Part shown: positions 23,481 through 36,483 of the stretch, one piece after another
How positions within the stretch are numbered: position 1 is the stretch's first letter
Layout of the letters: each line of letters starts with the position of its first letter
Assembly (NCBI GenBank): GCA_947069175.1
Contig: CAMTDV010000028.1
Coordinates: 69,362,157-69,426,156, forward strand
Direction: 5' to 3'
Length of the DNA stretch: 64,000 nt
Origin: Scalesia atractyloides
Taxonomy: Eukaryota; Streptophyta; Magnoliopsida; Asterales; Asteraceae
Translations under genes and position numbers: made by a program
Notes under the pieces: generated by a model
What the model was told of the DNA's origin: nothing
The model's input: the letters and a program-made list of their open reading frames with translations, nothing else
Database searches by the model: none

Positions 23481-24075
23481 TTTTATAAAAAAATATATAT
23501 AAAAAAAATCTGTATATGCAATTTTTCTTTTTTCTTTTTGTCTCTTCTTGTTATGGAAAAGAAGAGCTGTTTGGAGAATAGAAAAGAACAAGAAAAAGAA
23601 TGAGAAATTGTGGATCTAGCATGTATTACGCGAATGGTTTCCAATGTTAATTGACCAAGTAATTATATAATTTTCTGGTGCAATATCACTAAATAAGAGT
23701 GATATCATGGTGATTGATTTCATATAATTATTTAGTTTTTATAATTGGTTTCATACACATTACTCTCTAGGGCGCTTCCCATTTATGTGATTAATTATTT
23801 TTATTTTTAGTTTGCGTTACATGATACGATTTTGTGTTTTATAGTCAAGGAGAGGTGATGCTAAAAGTGTGATTAAGATTTAAAGTGATAAAGGCACAAA
23901 GAATAAAAACTAAAGAAGATGTAAAGATTTGAAGATTCCTCGACATAATATTCAACTTGTTGCATGTGTTACAAAATTTTTAACTTCAATCTAACGCGTG
24001 GCCTTATGCGCATCAGCATACGTTACATCGCATGTGTTGCATATATTGTGGTTTTAGCCATTTCTTGATCCCTAA
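23481..24075. other. 5' flank of the NOI gene
   Basis: AT-rich. The minus-strand leader is rich in T and A runs, and no firm TATA box can be picked. Confidence 0.4.
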
Positions 24076-26014
24076 GGGCATCCGGGGCATAAGTGGGGAG
24101 GGGATGTGGGGAGTGTGTTTGTCGCGGGGACACACCGCTGCCAACCCCTTTCACCGCGTGGGGGAGGTGAAAATGGGAAGGAGTCACGCATGTAAGAAAT
24201 GGAGCGTTGGCATTTTTGAACGTTATTCAATGGCATTATAGCCGTTAATTTTAAAAAAGTACCTTTATAAAACCATCTTTTTTCACTCCAATTTTTCACC
24301 CCATTCACACACCCCATTCAGTTAATTAAACAATACTATGGATAGGCAAACAAGAGCGATGGCAAAAAAAAAGTTTCGGGTTCCGGTTCGAAGGCGAGGG
24401 GACACGGCTCGCAAACTAGACGAGGCGTATCGAGTGTGTACCAACCTAACTATCCACCACAATTATTTCAACAAATGGGTTTTTACAACACCCAACCCCA
24501 ACCGAACTATCAACATAATTTGTTTCTTTACCACAAGGTCCCACGATGGTTGCACCGGGTATGCACGATTATCCTCTTGAAGTTCAAAACGCTTTTGACC
24601 CATTTGTTCCACAATTTAGTACACCGACTCAATCTACTAGAGAAAATGTTGAACACGTGCTTCCAATATACGATGATGAGGAAGATGAAGAATATGTAGT
24701 CGAGACTCAAGATTTAGACGAAGATGAAGTAGAGGAAGAAGTTGAAGTCGAAGAAGTAGCCGAAGATGAAGCGAAAGGAAATGGGGTAAGACGGCTCCGA
24801 AAAGATGGATGAAGAAACAAGAAGAGGCGTTAGCGATGGCGTACGCGCATTGTACTTTAAACAAGAAAAAAGGAAATGCCCAAAAATTGGAAGAATTTTG
24901 GAAAAAAAATCTCGCACATTAAAATGCAACCGTTGGAGGAAGCACACGGAACGTCCATCAAGTCCGTCCAAAGTGGAAAGCTATGCAATGGAAGTTGAAC
25001 TTATTTAACGGATATTGGCATCAAGCGGTATACTTTTTTTACATATATATGTTGTAATTATTAATATAAATATAATTTATATTTTTATGATAGGATCGTT
25101 TACGTCCTAGCGGGAGTGACGATGCTCATGTTATGACACAAGCGCTAAAAGATTACAAAAAAACATCCGACTGGCTTTCCTCATATTGAGGCGTGGGAGG
25201 TGGTTAGAAATAATCAGATTTGGTCGCCGGTTCCGTTGTTGGGTGACGAGGAGGAGAGTTGTAGTTCGGGGCAAAAAAGAAAGTCAACGGATTCAGGTAA
25301 CTACCAAGCGGGTACACCGAATACCGAATTCGCTAGTGATATTCCCGACATAAATTTAGACCCCACTCCAAGAAAGCAAAAAAAAAAAGAAAGATAAAGC
25401 ACTCGCAACATCGAGCGAAAGGTCGGTTGGTATGTCCGACAAGCTCAAAGAATACAAATATATGAAACAAGAGTTGGTGGACATTAAAAAGAAACGAGAG
25501 GAAAAATATATGAAGTTACGGATGAACATCGAGAAATGTTGAGATCGATTAGGTTTGATAAAGATCTCGAGACGTTTAATAGGCGCACGACCAAGTCCCA
25601 CCGGAGATGTTAAAAATCACACTAGCACGAAAACGGGAGATTGCCAAAAAATATAATTGGCTATGTAGTTTCTAAATATTTTTTTTTTGTTTTTTAATAG
25701 ATTGGACTTTATTTCATTTTTTTTATTTTTTAGTTAATGTAATTTTAGTTAGCTTTATTTAATGTAATGTTTTTTAGTAATTTTAGTAAGTTTTTTAATT
25801 TAATGTAATTATATTTGTTAAAATTATGTTTCGTTTATTTATTAATTAATAGTTAATAAAAAAGAAAAAAAAAGTTTCCTCTCACCCCTCATGAAGGATA
25901 CACCCCTTATGTTTTGGGGTAAGAGGGCAGTTAAAGAGGAGAAATGACATGACATTATACGATTGGGTTAAAAAAAATTCCGCTCACCTCATGATGAGTG
26001 CACCCCTTTCACCC
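24076..26014 (+). mobile_element. PIF/Harbinger-type element lacking transposase
   Basis: Flanked by TAA on both sides (24073-24075 and 26015-26017), with GGG...GGGG-type inverted ends (GGGCATCCGGGGC on the left; inverted right end GGGTGAAAGGGGTGC). The only coding trace is the Myb/SANT-like accessory ORF. No DDE transposase is seen. The size is about 1.9 kb. Confidence 0.65.
24338..25660 (+). pseudogene. Harbinger Myb/SANT-like accessory protein, broken
   Basis: Starts MDRQTRAMAKKKFRVP, then a Gln/Pro/Tyr-rich stretch, an acidic Glu-rich run (about 24670-24770), and a trihelix-like block with KRWMKKQEEALAMAYAH and AMQWKLNLFNGYWHQA. A likely intron (donor GTATAC near 25029, acceptor ATAG near 25094) separates this from DRLRPSGSDDAHVMTQALK, followed by the C-terminal NTEFASDIPDINLDPTP-like block and a Lys/Glu coiled coil. 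This is the layout of the DNA-binding partner protein of PIF/Harbinger elements. Several frameshifts and stops (for example around 24520, 24785 and 25187) inactivate it. Confidence 0.65.
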
Positions 26015-26017
26015 TAA

Positions 26018-26719
26018 GTCAATTTAAACCTATCTAAACATAATTTAACCTAATTACAAAGAACAACTACAATCTTAGATGCTTCACTTCCCTCTAGACT
26101 CTACTTACGTATCTAAAAAACAATAAGCAATTACATTCTTTTATTGTTGTCTTCAACCAAATAAATGATTTATGTTCAAAAAGTTATCCAGATTCAACTA
26201 GTGTAAAAGTTTTTGATACTAAATCCCGTCTGTAATTACTAGCTTCACAACTAGTACTCCTTACACACTCGTATATATTACCACTAGTCAAGTATATTAT
26301 TTTAGTAAATTAAAATTTAGTTATTGATCCTACAAGCATCTGTAAAGGCAGTGGTGAAAGGGACTTTGAATTAGCGTTACGTTGGAGTTGAATAACGTTT
26401 TGCATTTTCAAATGATGAGGATTAAATTCCCCTTATCGACAAATAGGTCTAGTTTAATAGCAGAATTAGCGAGTATGTGAGTTAACGTTTAAAAAAATAT
26501 GTATATACAAGGGGTGATGGGAGTTGATAGTGCACTCGGTATTTATGACTCAAACAATCAATACTCATGAAAAAATTAAGTTGATTAGGTAAATAAAATG
26601 CTTTTTATAATTCCACTTTGTTCAACCAAATTATACTAACACATTAATTTGCATCTATTCAAATTATATAATAGACCAATCAAATTCTTGGACAACAAGA
26701 TCTTTCTATACATTCTCTT
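26018..26719. other. Intergenic DNA
   Basis: AT-rich, no gene or clear repeat found. Confidence 0.5.
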
Positions 26720-27911
26720 GTTTTGTGGCTTCGGTGTGAGGTTCTTCGGTGATGGAAATGATACTGGTTTAATGAACATTATGATTGATTAGATGAGGAC
26801 AATCCTTCTTGAAGTGACCAAGTTGTTTGCCATTGTAGCATCTGAGCTTTGACTTGTCATATCCCACTGATTTGGACGTAACTCTGTTTCGCCCAGTCTT
26901 CTCCATGAATCTACTTTCTCTGACGGTCAACATGGCCATTTACAAGTTTAGATCCATTTCTTCAAGATCATCAGGATTGACTTGCATCAGATCTTCTCTT
27001 GCCAGATTGCTTCCTTTCAAATCACCAGCCAAAAAGGCTTCACAGCTGTGAAGAAACATTCCAAAGAGAGCTATATGATCAGTGTGAACTTGACTAAAAG
27101 CTTGAGAGGTTACACTCGATGATCCTTGCATGAGTTGTTTATTGTGATTTGGTTGACTTGAAGTAATAGGAGAGCTTACTGGTAGAACTCCATCAAGAAC
27201 ACTTTCCACATTGGCTTAACTAGTTGTCTTTGCAGAACTAGATGTTGCAGCAACAAGAGCGGCGTTTACAGGAAATTTGGAGTAACTGGTTTGGTTGATC
27301 TCTTTTTTCTGCCTATCCATTTCAAAAGCTTTCAAAGTATTGATCAAGTCACTGATTGATGATCTAGCATTAATGTATTCCTTCTTGATGATCATGCATT
27401 GAAGAGTCCACTATTGAGGAAGCGAGTTATGAAGTTTCTTGATGTACTTAGTGTGAGTTAAATTGACACCAACATTCTTCAGGCGATTGACAACACGAAC
27501 AAAACAATCAAATATGTGTCAACAAGCTTTCCCCTTTAACGCTACCAAAAGTGTCATATTTCTTTTGAACGAGATCATGTCTTTCTTCTTTGAGTTCATC
27601 ATTGCCTTCAAAGTGTTCACATAAAGCAGCCACCAGTTCATTTGCGCTACGACATCCTCAAACATGTTGTTCAATTCATTAGAGATTGACATACAGATAA
27701 CACCATAGGCTTTGTTGTCTCTAGCAAGCAAGATTTTGTCTTCATTAGAGTAAGTAGCTGGATCAAGATTGATAACTTGTTTGTTAGGTGTTCCCGCCAT
27801 TGGCTGATGAGGACCAACAATGATCGAGGTCCAAAGAGTAGCTTCAATGAAATAACAAAAGCCCTCATTTTCATTTTCCAATTCACAAAGTCATCACCAG
27901 ACTTTAGCTTA
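26720..27911 (-). pseudogene. Ty1/copia gag remnant (UBN2 type)
   Basis: Reading on the minus strand from 27911: GDDFVNWKMKMRAFVISL, the LWTSIIVGPHQP block and a long UBN2-like helical region, then a Ser/Gln-rich linker and a zinc-knuckle relic (CYNGKQLGHFKKDC) in which the second Cys is Gly. Stops and frameshifts occur near 27540, 27425 and 27218. Protease, integrase and RT are absent. The 5' part of gag is cut off by insertion of LTR W at 27912, so the rest may lie beyond the right edge of the window, past the nested insertions. Confidence 0.7.
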
Positions 27912-27989
27912 TGTAACACCTCGTAAAATCATGTCCAATAATATAGTGACACGTGTTATATTTTTATATAAGTCTATTAAAGACTAATA

Positions 27990-28240
27990 AGGACTAAAGG
28001 TGTCAACATGTTCAAACTAAGCCTCTGAGTGACCCTCTGGTGTCAACATGCATAAACCGAGCCTCTAAGTGACCATTAGTGTCAACATGCTTAAACTTAA
28101 GCTCTGAGTGACCATTTGTGTCAACATGCTTAAACTTAGCCTCTAAGTGACCATTAGTGTCAACATGCTTAGCCTCTAAGTGACCATCAGAGTCAACATG
28201 CTTATATTAGGCCTCTGAGTGATCATTTATGAAGTCCGAA
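27990..28240 (+). repeat. Tandem repeat in LTR W
   Basis: About six units of roughly 40 bp built on GTGTCAACATG...GCCTCTGAGTGACC. The homologous tract in LTR Z has more copies. Confidence 0.8.
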
Positions 28241-29655
28241 CTCTCACACGAGTCACTTGTTGGACGAGAGGGATTAATTCTGTAAATATGATAAAGTTGG
28301 ACAATGGAGGGGTTAAAAGTGTCAACATATTAATTTATACCTTTGAGTGACCTTTTAACGAACCGATAGCTTGACAGTGTCCGGGCATACTCCGGGTATG
28401 CCAAATGTTGGCTACGGAGGGCTAATTATGCTATAAAAGGTGTTTTAGAGGTTTTATAAATTGAGGGGCTAAATGTGACAAAGTTTGAAAGTTCCCATGA
28501 GGTGCTCGCGGGGCGTGAGAGACACTGGTCATGTCTCTCGCAGGCCGCCAGAGGCCTGTGTCTGCAGAAAATTTGCTTGGCCTCCACACATGTTGCCAAA
28601 AACCATTTGATTCGAAACCATGGACTTCCAAACTGCTATGCCACGTTTTAGGACACTTGTAAGCTCCCTCTAACACTCCCTAACACGTGGCATCACCTCC
28701 TTCAAGCTCCCCAACTATAAATAGGTGCATTAGTTCACCACTTGAACTTGCATCTTTCTCATTTATCACTCTATCTCCCCCTCTAGATTCAACTAAAGGA
28801 GCATCCAACTTAGTTCTATTTCATCCTGGGAATCACTTGTAAGTGTTCCTTTTCTTTGAATTTTCGTTTATAGGCTTTTATAGCCAAAAGTCAAGCGTTT
28901 TACGGAAAACGCCTTGACTTTCAGTTAAGATCATTATGGTCCAGCCCTTGTTTGTAACGAACATGGCTAAGTGATCATAACAAGGTAGGTGTTAATTCCT
29001 ATAAAGGGCACCTCCTAAAGATCACGTTTGCTAGACCAATTGACGAGTCAAAGTTTTATTATTAAAAAGTCAAACAGGCCAGTTTTCGAAATTACTATAA
29101 TCTGAGCTTGTATATGTTATGAAACATGTTTTGACACTTAAACAAGTTAGTAATAATTATTAGAACATGTGAGAACAAGTTCGACTCATCAATTTCAGTT
29201 CTAGAGTCGGTTCGCAACCGAAAGTCGTAAGTTTGACTTCTGCTTTGACTTTTGATTCTGACCTGATTTAGATTACTTAGCTACTAATCTAAGGTTGCAT
29301 TATGATCATAATATAATGTAGCATAATCCTCTGAGGTTATATTACATGATCACAATCAGAATCCGAGTTTATGCACAAGTTCTGTTATTATGCCATTTTG
29401 ACTAAAATGCCCATTTTTTTACATACGAACTTGAAAATGAAACTCCTACTAATGTAATATCATAAGTAAGATTATTTGGGATATCAAATCAGATTGTATA
29501 CTGAGTTTACGTACAAGTTCTTGTGTTATGTAGATAAATGACGATAAAGCCCTTGTGGCTCATAAAATGGTTTTAATCATACATTTTCATATCAAATCTT
29601 TTACCGACTGATATATTTTATTAAGTAACATATCTAAAACAATTAAACCTGATAT

Positions 29656-30110
29656 TGTAGGTCCCCTAATCCGTATGGATCTTCACAGCATCGTCTATCC
29701 AACCTAGAGTGCGGAATCCCCTAGATCAGATTTCACAGAAAACCGAACAAGAACACGAACACAATCACTTTCAACTATCTTCTATTGATTATCTAACACA
29801 AGTGTTTACAATCAATTCAAGACTCTCTCTTTCAACTCTCTCTGAAGTAATTCCCTGAGCAAGTAATCCACTGAGCAACTGATTGAGCAACCTTAACCCT
29901 AATGCAAAACTCCCTTTATAAGAGACAAGTCTCCTCCTGGGCTAGGGTTTCACCATATGGACTGCAAATGGGTCTAGGCCCAAGTCGCCTACCATATGTA
30001 TAATTTAGCCCAATTACTTCTAATCAACTACTAGAAAACTAAACCCACTAACTATTTATCATTTTACTAATTACAAGATATCCAAAGACCACATCTAAGC
30101 TGTTGTCACA
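29656..30110. repeat. Solo LTR nested in LTR W
   Basis: 455 bp starting TGTAGG and ending GTCACA, absent from the same place in LTR Z. Flanks GATAT and AATAT are a near-perfect 5-bp duplication. It probably comes from a copia-type element; the family is unproven. Confidence 0.65.
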
Positions 30111-31465
30111 AATATGCACCAAAAAATCTTAAAATCAGTTTTTACTAAACTTCGCACAAATCGTCATTTTTACGACATAAACACCGTTTCGGTGCATAGT
30201 TGGTTTTAAACCATATTAATCGACCAAGACTTGTTACCTATTGGTTTTAAAACTTATTTAAAATGTTTTTACAGTAGGTACATGATATAAACTCAGAATC
30301 CCAAATAAATTATAAAACTATGTGTAAAATGACCAAAATGCCCTTTCGGTGCATAGTTTGGCCATAAAAGATAAATTACACACATTATACAAGTCATAGT
30401 ACTTGTTGGGTTTATAATACATTCTATCCGATCATCGCTTAATCTAGTGTATTATACATTTTGATCTTGTACGCTAGTCGGTCTAAGTCTATGACTTAAT
30501 TAAGACCGTTAGCATTTTAATTTGTTAGCTTATTCCATAATCCAGACTAGAGCCTTCCGGTAAATGTTATCTGCACTTATTTCATTTTGGATACGGCTGA
30601 GATATTAAATCTTGCATTTTAAAATCAAGACTAGCTCATGTAAATATTCTCGACTTATTTCCCTATACGGGCTTGGGTTATGGTAAACTATTACCGCTTG
30701 GTCGAAAATGAGATCAATCGAATGCCGGACTGTGGTTAGTATATCCGCATATTTCATTTTAATCAGTTTTGTTTGATAACTTAAACATCGAGGGTTAACG
30801 ACCGTGTCCTGGATATCCTCGGCTCATTACATTAGTTAATGGCCACGACCAAAGCTTGGGGTGTAGGCATACACCTGACAGATGCTCATGCTAAATTATT
30901 TTTACCCACCAGTTGGGGATAACTCCTTCGTGGGTTCTTAAGTGGTGTGTACGTTAATCATGTCTCGGTCTCTGTACTGGGCCCCGTATGTATGGACAAA
31001 CATGTGAATCTGTTAACAAGGTTACAAGGCTGACATTCCCAGGTTATAAAAGATTTTTCGTGCTTTGTGCACTTAAAACCATTTTTAAATGTTTTCAAAA
31101 TGAGTCAGTTGGGTGTATTTACCAGAGAAAGCTGACGTATTTTCAAAAGATTAAGCTTGCAGGTACAATACGAAATAGGCTGGAAGCTGCTCGGTAGTGA
31201 TATAAAAGGACCTTGCAAATCCTTAGATCTGCCCAAAGTCTGTTATACACTTTTTGCACATTTTACGATCCGCCTGTTGATCTTCCATTACAAGCCGTCT
31301 ATATATTATTTTTCGTACTTTGAACACTTGGTTTGTAATAATAATTTAAACTCCAAGACTTCCGCGGTGCTGTGTATAATTGACTATGATGATATCCACT
31401 TACGTCACTATATTCCCCACCTGGGCCCACCAGTGTTTGTTTGGAATGACGGGGTTGTGACAGGT

Positions 31466-31478
31466 TGGTATCAGAGCC
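31466..31478 (+). other. Primer binding site, tRNA-iMet
   Basis: TGGTATCAGAGCC, complementary to plant initiator Met-tRNA, 3 nt after the LTR end. Confidence 0.85.
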
Positions 31479-31634
31479 AACGTTTGAGAGAATTAAACAC
31501 TAGTCCTCTTGTGTTTAATCTTAAACTTACACAAAAGCACATTCCTTAGAATTCCGAGTCTAGGCTTTGACCTAGGATCACTCATCTCATTATGAAGTTA
31601 TTAGTATTGTTTTTGATTTGATTTTAACGGGAAA

Positions 31635-32650
31635 ATGCCGCCAAGAGTACGGGGAAGAGGTAAAGGACCTGTGAGGGGAGGACCATCAGGACACATCCCT
31701 TCACAATCCCATCACTCGAATCCTTATGAGGATTCGGGGGATTCCTGGCCACTAGCAAGATATTCACCTACTCACACACAAAATTCATACCACTCGTATC
31801 ATTCTCACCAATCACACCAGTCTCATCACTCTCATCATTCATATCATGATGAGTTTAACCCTAACCACTACTTCAACACACCCCCAGCTGATCAAAATCA
31901 GTTGGATCAACCCAACCCAATGGACGAGGACTCTGATCCGAAGATACCGCCGTCAGGATCGCTCGCACATCTCATCGAAATCTCTAGCGATTCGAACTCT
32001 TATGCCGGATCACCATACCAAGGTCCTAATGAATGGGACCAATATTGGAACCAATTCACTTTTGCTAACACTCCTTCACACCACTCCCCACACCTCCTAT
32101 ACAAGAAGATGTTCATATGGAATCGGTGGAACAACCTCAGCCGCCACCTGAGCCACCTAAGGAGGAAACGTGGAGCACGTATGTTGGTACGTGTGGGTCA
32201 ACGGTCGGGTTTGCTGCCACCATTGCCCAAACCTTACCCTATCATTCACGAGGACCCACAAATGGGTGGACCTCAAATCCTTCACCTACGGTGGAACCAA
32301 CACCACCACCTGTGGTTCAACCACCACCATTAGGTTTTAATAACCCTATCCCTACATATCAGATACATCTGGATATGATCCTTTTAACCCATATACGCCA
32401 GTAAATTACCAGGCACTATCGCATGACCCCTATATGCAAGCGGTCATGCATAACGCACTCTACCCATCTCCTTTCCCACCTGCTTATCCACCTACTGGAT
32501 ATCCAAATTATGGTACCAGTATCCTGTTATACCTCAGCCACAACACAACCTCCACCGCCACTTGAGGCCATCAATGAGCCCTAGAATGAATGAAGGAAAT
32601 GCAACAACAAGCGAAGACACCGGAGAAGAAGACAAATAAGTTCTTCAAGA
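31635..32650 (+). pseudogene. Extra Pro/His-rich ORF upstream of gag in W
   Basis: Starts MPPRVRGRGKGP, then a His/Ser-rich tract (about 31790-31850), an acidic block with HLIEISSDS, and after a frameshift near 32120 a Pro-rich region (PPPEPPKEETW, later PTPPPVVQPPP) with many Tyr/Pro repeats. It ends near 32650 in a Lys-rich TKFFKK-like tail. This resembles the low-complexity N-terminal gag extension seen in some Ty3 elements of composites. It lacks the Retrotrans_gag core. The product and role are unknown; at least two frameshifts are present. Confidence 0.55.
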
Positions 32651-34008
32651 AACTCTCCAAGTTGGTTAAAGGGAAGAGGATGAGTGAAATCTCTACTATT
32701 ATTATATTTAGTCCCTGCGAGGATATTGTTAATTCTTTAGTCCCTGCGTGGACAAGATATTTCTTTTTAGTCCTTGCATGGACGATTAATTTTATTTATT
32801 TATTTATAGTATTGTAATTTCTTATTGGCATTTAATAATTTTTTTAGAATTATATATATAAGTATTCATCCTCTTCAAGCGAACGTCTCGAGTTTACTCA
32901 AAATTTATGCTCTGCTATATAATTCCAAAAGATCTTAATGGTTTTGATTAGCCAAGTGGCACATACCACATCATTTGGCCAGTTTCCATATGATAGTTAA
33001 GGATGAATAGCCTTCTATCATGATAGTTAAGGAGAGTTATCCTTCTATCCAGAGGTGGTGACTATGTTCAAGCCTCCAAATCGTTTAGGTCAATGCAACC
33101 GTGACTATTAATCGACCATTAAGATACTCCTATGTTAACATTCAGGAATGTTCATACTCCTGGTAGTATGACTTGAGGAACCACACTAGCCGTCTAAGTA
33201 AATGGACTACGTCCTAACCTATTATATAGCCTATGTGATCAATATGATCCTGGATAATATCATCAATACGATGATAATAATTAAACATCCAATAGTGATG
33301 TAGTGCCTACGGGCCATAATTGACATCCATTAGTGATGTAGTGCTTACGGGCCATAATTACCATCCATTAGGGATGTAGTGTCTGCGGACCATGATTAAA
33401 CATCCATTAGTGATGATTTGCCTTTGAGCAATATTATATCGTCAATTAAGACAATGACAGTGTGGTTAATATAACCCTCTGCCCAAAATTATGTCCATTA
33501 GTGACAGGCCTATGTGCCGTATTTATGTCCATTAGTGACATGCCGATGTGTCGTATTTTTATGTCCATTAGTGCAGGCCTATGTGCCGTATTTTTGTCCA
33601 TTAGTGACAGGCCTATGTGCCGTATTTATATGTCCATTAGTGATAGGTCGTTGTGCCATATTTTATATGTCCTTAATAACAGGCCTATGAGCCATATTTT
33701 AATGTCCTTCGTGACAAGCCGATGAGCTATTTATAATTGTCTAATGACAATGACAGTTGTGACATTACGATCCACTGTCTAATAATATATGGACTATGTC
33801 CAAATTGTAATTTGCCTTTGATGGTCCTTTTGAGACCTAGGCCAAATATAGATAACATTCGTGGGAATGTTAAGTCTAAGAGTTGTGATCATACTCACAC
33901 TAGTTTGAATAGGCAATGGAATTGTATATATTCAAATTTAAAGCCAATATGGTTATTAATACCAGCTAAGTGAGGTTTAATTTGGTGGTTAGAGCCAAAG
34001 CTTTAAGA
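32651..34008 (+). other. Spacer between the two W gag reading frames
   Basis: Non-coding. It contains three loose TTTAGTCCCTGCG repeats (32709-32790) and a longer tandem array at 33285-33730. No gene is seen. Confidence 0.6.
33285..33730 (+). repeat. Tandem array of CATTAGTGA units
   Basis: Units of about 38-60 bp built on TGTCCATTAGTGACAGGCC and CCGTATTT, with an earlier variant ATCCATTAGTGATGTAGTG. About ten units. Confidence 0.8.
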
Positions 34009-34767
34009 ATGGCTAACTCGGACGAGGCGCAAAGTAGCCACCGAGATATTAACTCTAACAATGCTGAAAACATAGCCATCGATAATAATGATTTCCAAGC
34101 TCGCATAGATGCAGCGGTTGGAAAGGCCATGGAGAAATTTAATGAATTGAGCGTTACTCGCTCCAAATCTTTGTCTATTCCACCATCATCGGCTTGTAAG
34201 GAGAGCTCTGTTCACTCTTCAAATGCGAAGAGTGAACCAAGGAAATTAGAATTTAACGATAGGTCTCGTTCTTCTAAAGACGGATGTACCTACAAATACT
34301 TTGTCTCCTGTAAGCCTCGAGATTTTAATGGGGAAAGGGGAGCTGTGGAAGCCTTGAGATGGCTTGATGAGATGGAGACGATAGTGGATATCAGCGGTTG
34401 TGCTGATAAGGATGTTGTTAAGTGTGTATCACAGTCCTTCAAGGGTGATGCCGTAATTTGGTGGAAGGCAATGGTCCAATCAACAGGTAAAGTACACTTG
34501 TACAACTTGGGATGGTCCAAGTATGTTGACCTTGTCAAGGAGACATACTGCCAACCTCATGAGGTGGAGAAAATAGAGTCAGACTTTCTGACTCTCACAA
34601 TGAAAAATCTAGACTGTTGGAAGTATGTTTCTGACTTCAACTCCCTATCTAGATTAGTTTCCTATCTAATTACCCTTGAACCCAAATGCATTGCGTGTTT
34701 TATTAAAGGGTTAGCGCCCGAGATTAAGGGCATGATAAAGCTGCTCAGCCTAGTAGTCTGCTGTTGA
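34009..34767 (+). pseudogene. W gag, Retrotrans_gag domain
   Basis: The best start is ATG 34009 (MANSDEAQSSHRD); an upstream in-frame GTG is less likely. The capsid-type region runs from CTYKYFVSCKPRDFNG through WLDEMETIVDISG and AVIWWKAMVQ to FIKGLAPEIKGM. This is the shape of Ty3 gag. A stop at 34765-34767 separates it from the zinc-knuckle part, so the polyprotein is broken. Confidence 0.8.
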
Positions 34768-36483
34768 CCTATCTCTCTCACTAACCTTAGACTTGGTGAG
34801 GCAAAAGTCAGTTAGGACTGAGACTGACAGAAATGGAGGAGGATAACTCCCAAAGGTTCAAAAGAGAGGAAATTTTGGGTTCAAGAAGAACCAACACAAG
34901 TTTGATGATAGACCTATGTGCAAGACCTGCAACCGCAGGCACTGGGGGCAATGCAATGCTAACCCACAGATTAAACCCTGTGGTATTTGCAAACGAAGAA
35001 GGCATAAGACCCTAGAGTACAAAAATCTTAAAGATGCCGTCTGTTACGGTTGTAATGAGAAGGGGCATATTAAGCCTAATTACCCTAAGAACCCCATAGG
35101 TAATGATATAAAGCCTGGAGAGGCAAAGAAAGGAAATGCACGTGCCTTTCAGATGAATGCTAGAGAGGCCGTTGATGACGACAACGTCATAATAGGTACA
35201 TTATCCATTAGTGACATATATGCTAGAGTTCTTTTTTATTTGGGTGCAGATAAGTCCTTTGTTGACCATAAGTTTAGTAAACTATTAAACTTACCCATAA
35301 GAACTCTAGACATAACTTATGAGGTAGAACTTGCTGATGGAACCATAGAAACAACGTCTTCCATTCTTAATGGATGTTTTATATCCATTAATAATCATTC
35401 TATTCCTATCTCTCTTTTGCCAATGAAATTGGTAGGGTTCGATGTAGTCTTAGGCACGGATTGGTTATCTCATAACCAAGCCCGCATTACCTGTGATAAG
35501 AAACTCATTGAAATTAAAACCCCATCTGGTGAAATGATCACCATTCTTGGAGATTCACACTATGGATTGCCAGATAAGGTGTCGTTATTCAAGGCATCCA
35601 AGTGTTTAGGAAAAGGTTGTGTCATTTACATGGCACAAGTCACTATCAACGAGCCTAAGCTGAAGATTGAAGACCTTCCAATTATCTTGGAATATTCCGA
35701 TGTCTTTCCTGAAGAATTACCAGGTCTACCTCCAGATAGACAAGTGAAGTTTAGGATTGATATCCTACCAGGATCAGTGCCTGTTGCTAGAGCTCCATAT
35801 CGATTAGCACCGAGGAAAATGAAGGAATTAAGGATACAATTAGATGAACTTTTAGAGAAAGGCTTTATTCACCCTAGTTCCTCATCTTGGGGAGCTCCTA
35901 TTCTTTTCATTAAGAAAAAGGACGGTTCAATGCGGATGTGCATTGATTACCGTGAGCTAAATAAGATAACGATCAAGAAGCGTTATCCTCTGCCCAGGAT
36001 CGACGATTTGTTCGATCAACTTCAAGGGGCTAGTTACTTCTCTAAGATCGACTTAAGATTAGGATATCATCAACTGAAGGTTAGAAATGAGGAGGTTCCT
36101 TAGACTGCCTTCAGGACCCGTTATGGTCATTATGAATTCCTAGTGATGCCTTTTGGGCTCACAAATGCACCTGCAGCATTCATGGATCTCATGAATAAAG
36201 TCTGCAAGCCATAATTAGATAAGTTTGTCATTGTTTCATAGATGACATACTTATCTACTCTCGTAATCATGTTGATCAAGAGAAACATCTTCGGTGCATC
36301 CTAAAATTGCTAAGACAAGAGAAGCTTTATGCTAAGTTCTCTAAATGTGAATTTTGGCTTAGAGAAGTCCAATTTCTTAGACATGTTGTAAGTGAGCGTG
36401 GTATCCAAGTGGATCCCCTCAAAATAGAAGTCATAATGAATTGGGAAGTACCCAAAACTCCATCAGAGATTCGTAGCTTCTTA
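34768..36483 (+). pseudogene. W gag tail, protease and RT, broken
   Basis: Zinc-knuckle relics begin at 34916 (CKTC...; CYGCNEKGHIKPNY has lost its last Cys). The protease motif at 35237-35248 is YLGA instead of D-S/T-G-A, so the catalytic Asp is gone. RT follows: VARAPYRLAPRKMKEL, ILFIKKKDGSMRMCIDYR, YPLPRIDDLFDQLQGA. A stop at 36101-36103 and another in the CKP-LDKF segment interrupt it, and one T is missing just before the catalytic IDD block (about 36236). The frame then continues to PSEIRSFL, where LTR Z begins. Confidence 0.85.

Larger units (their letters stand above)
27912..31462 (+). repeat. 5' LTR of element W
   Basis: Starts TGTAACACC and ends TGTGACA directly before the primer site. 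It is 3551 bp including a 455-bp nested solo LTR. By eye it is about 85-90% alike to LTR Z (36484-39971), with a different tandem-repeat copy number. Confidence 0.85.
27912..36483 (+). mobile_element. Ty3/gypsy element W, 5' part
   Basis: Order: 5' LTR, tRNA-iMet primer site, extra N-terminal ORF, tandem-repeat spacer, gag, zinc knuckles, protease and RT. It stops abruptly in RT at 36483, where LTR Z begins in the opposite direction. Its 3' half is not present in plus orientation in this window. Confidence 0.85.

Noticed and set aside
27990..28240. CRISPR-like array
   Set aside because: Regular repeats and spacers at first sight, but the units are degenerate plant LTR minisatellites and the DNA is eukaryotic.
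33462..33725. 87-codon ORF
   Set aside because: Translation of the CATTAGTGA tandem array.
33977..33999. Second primer binding site before W gag
   Set aside because: TTTGGTGGTTAGAGCC looks a little like TGGTATCAGAGCC, but there are several mismatches and no LTR end is next to it.
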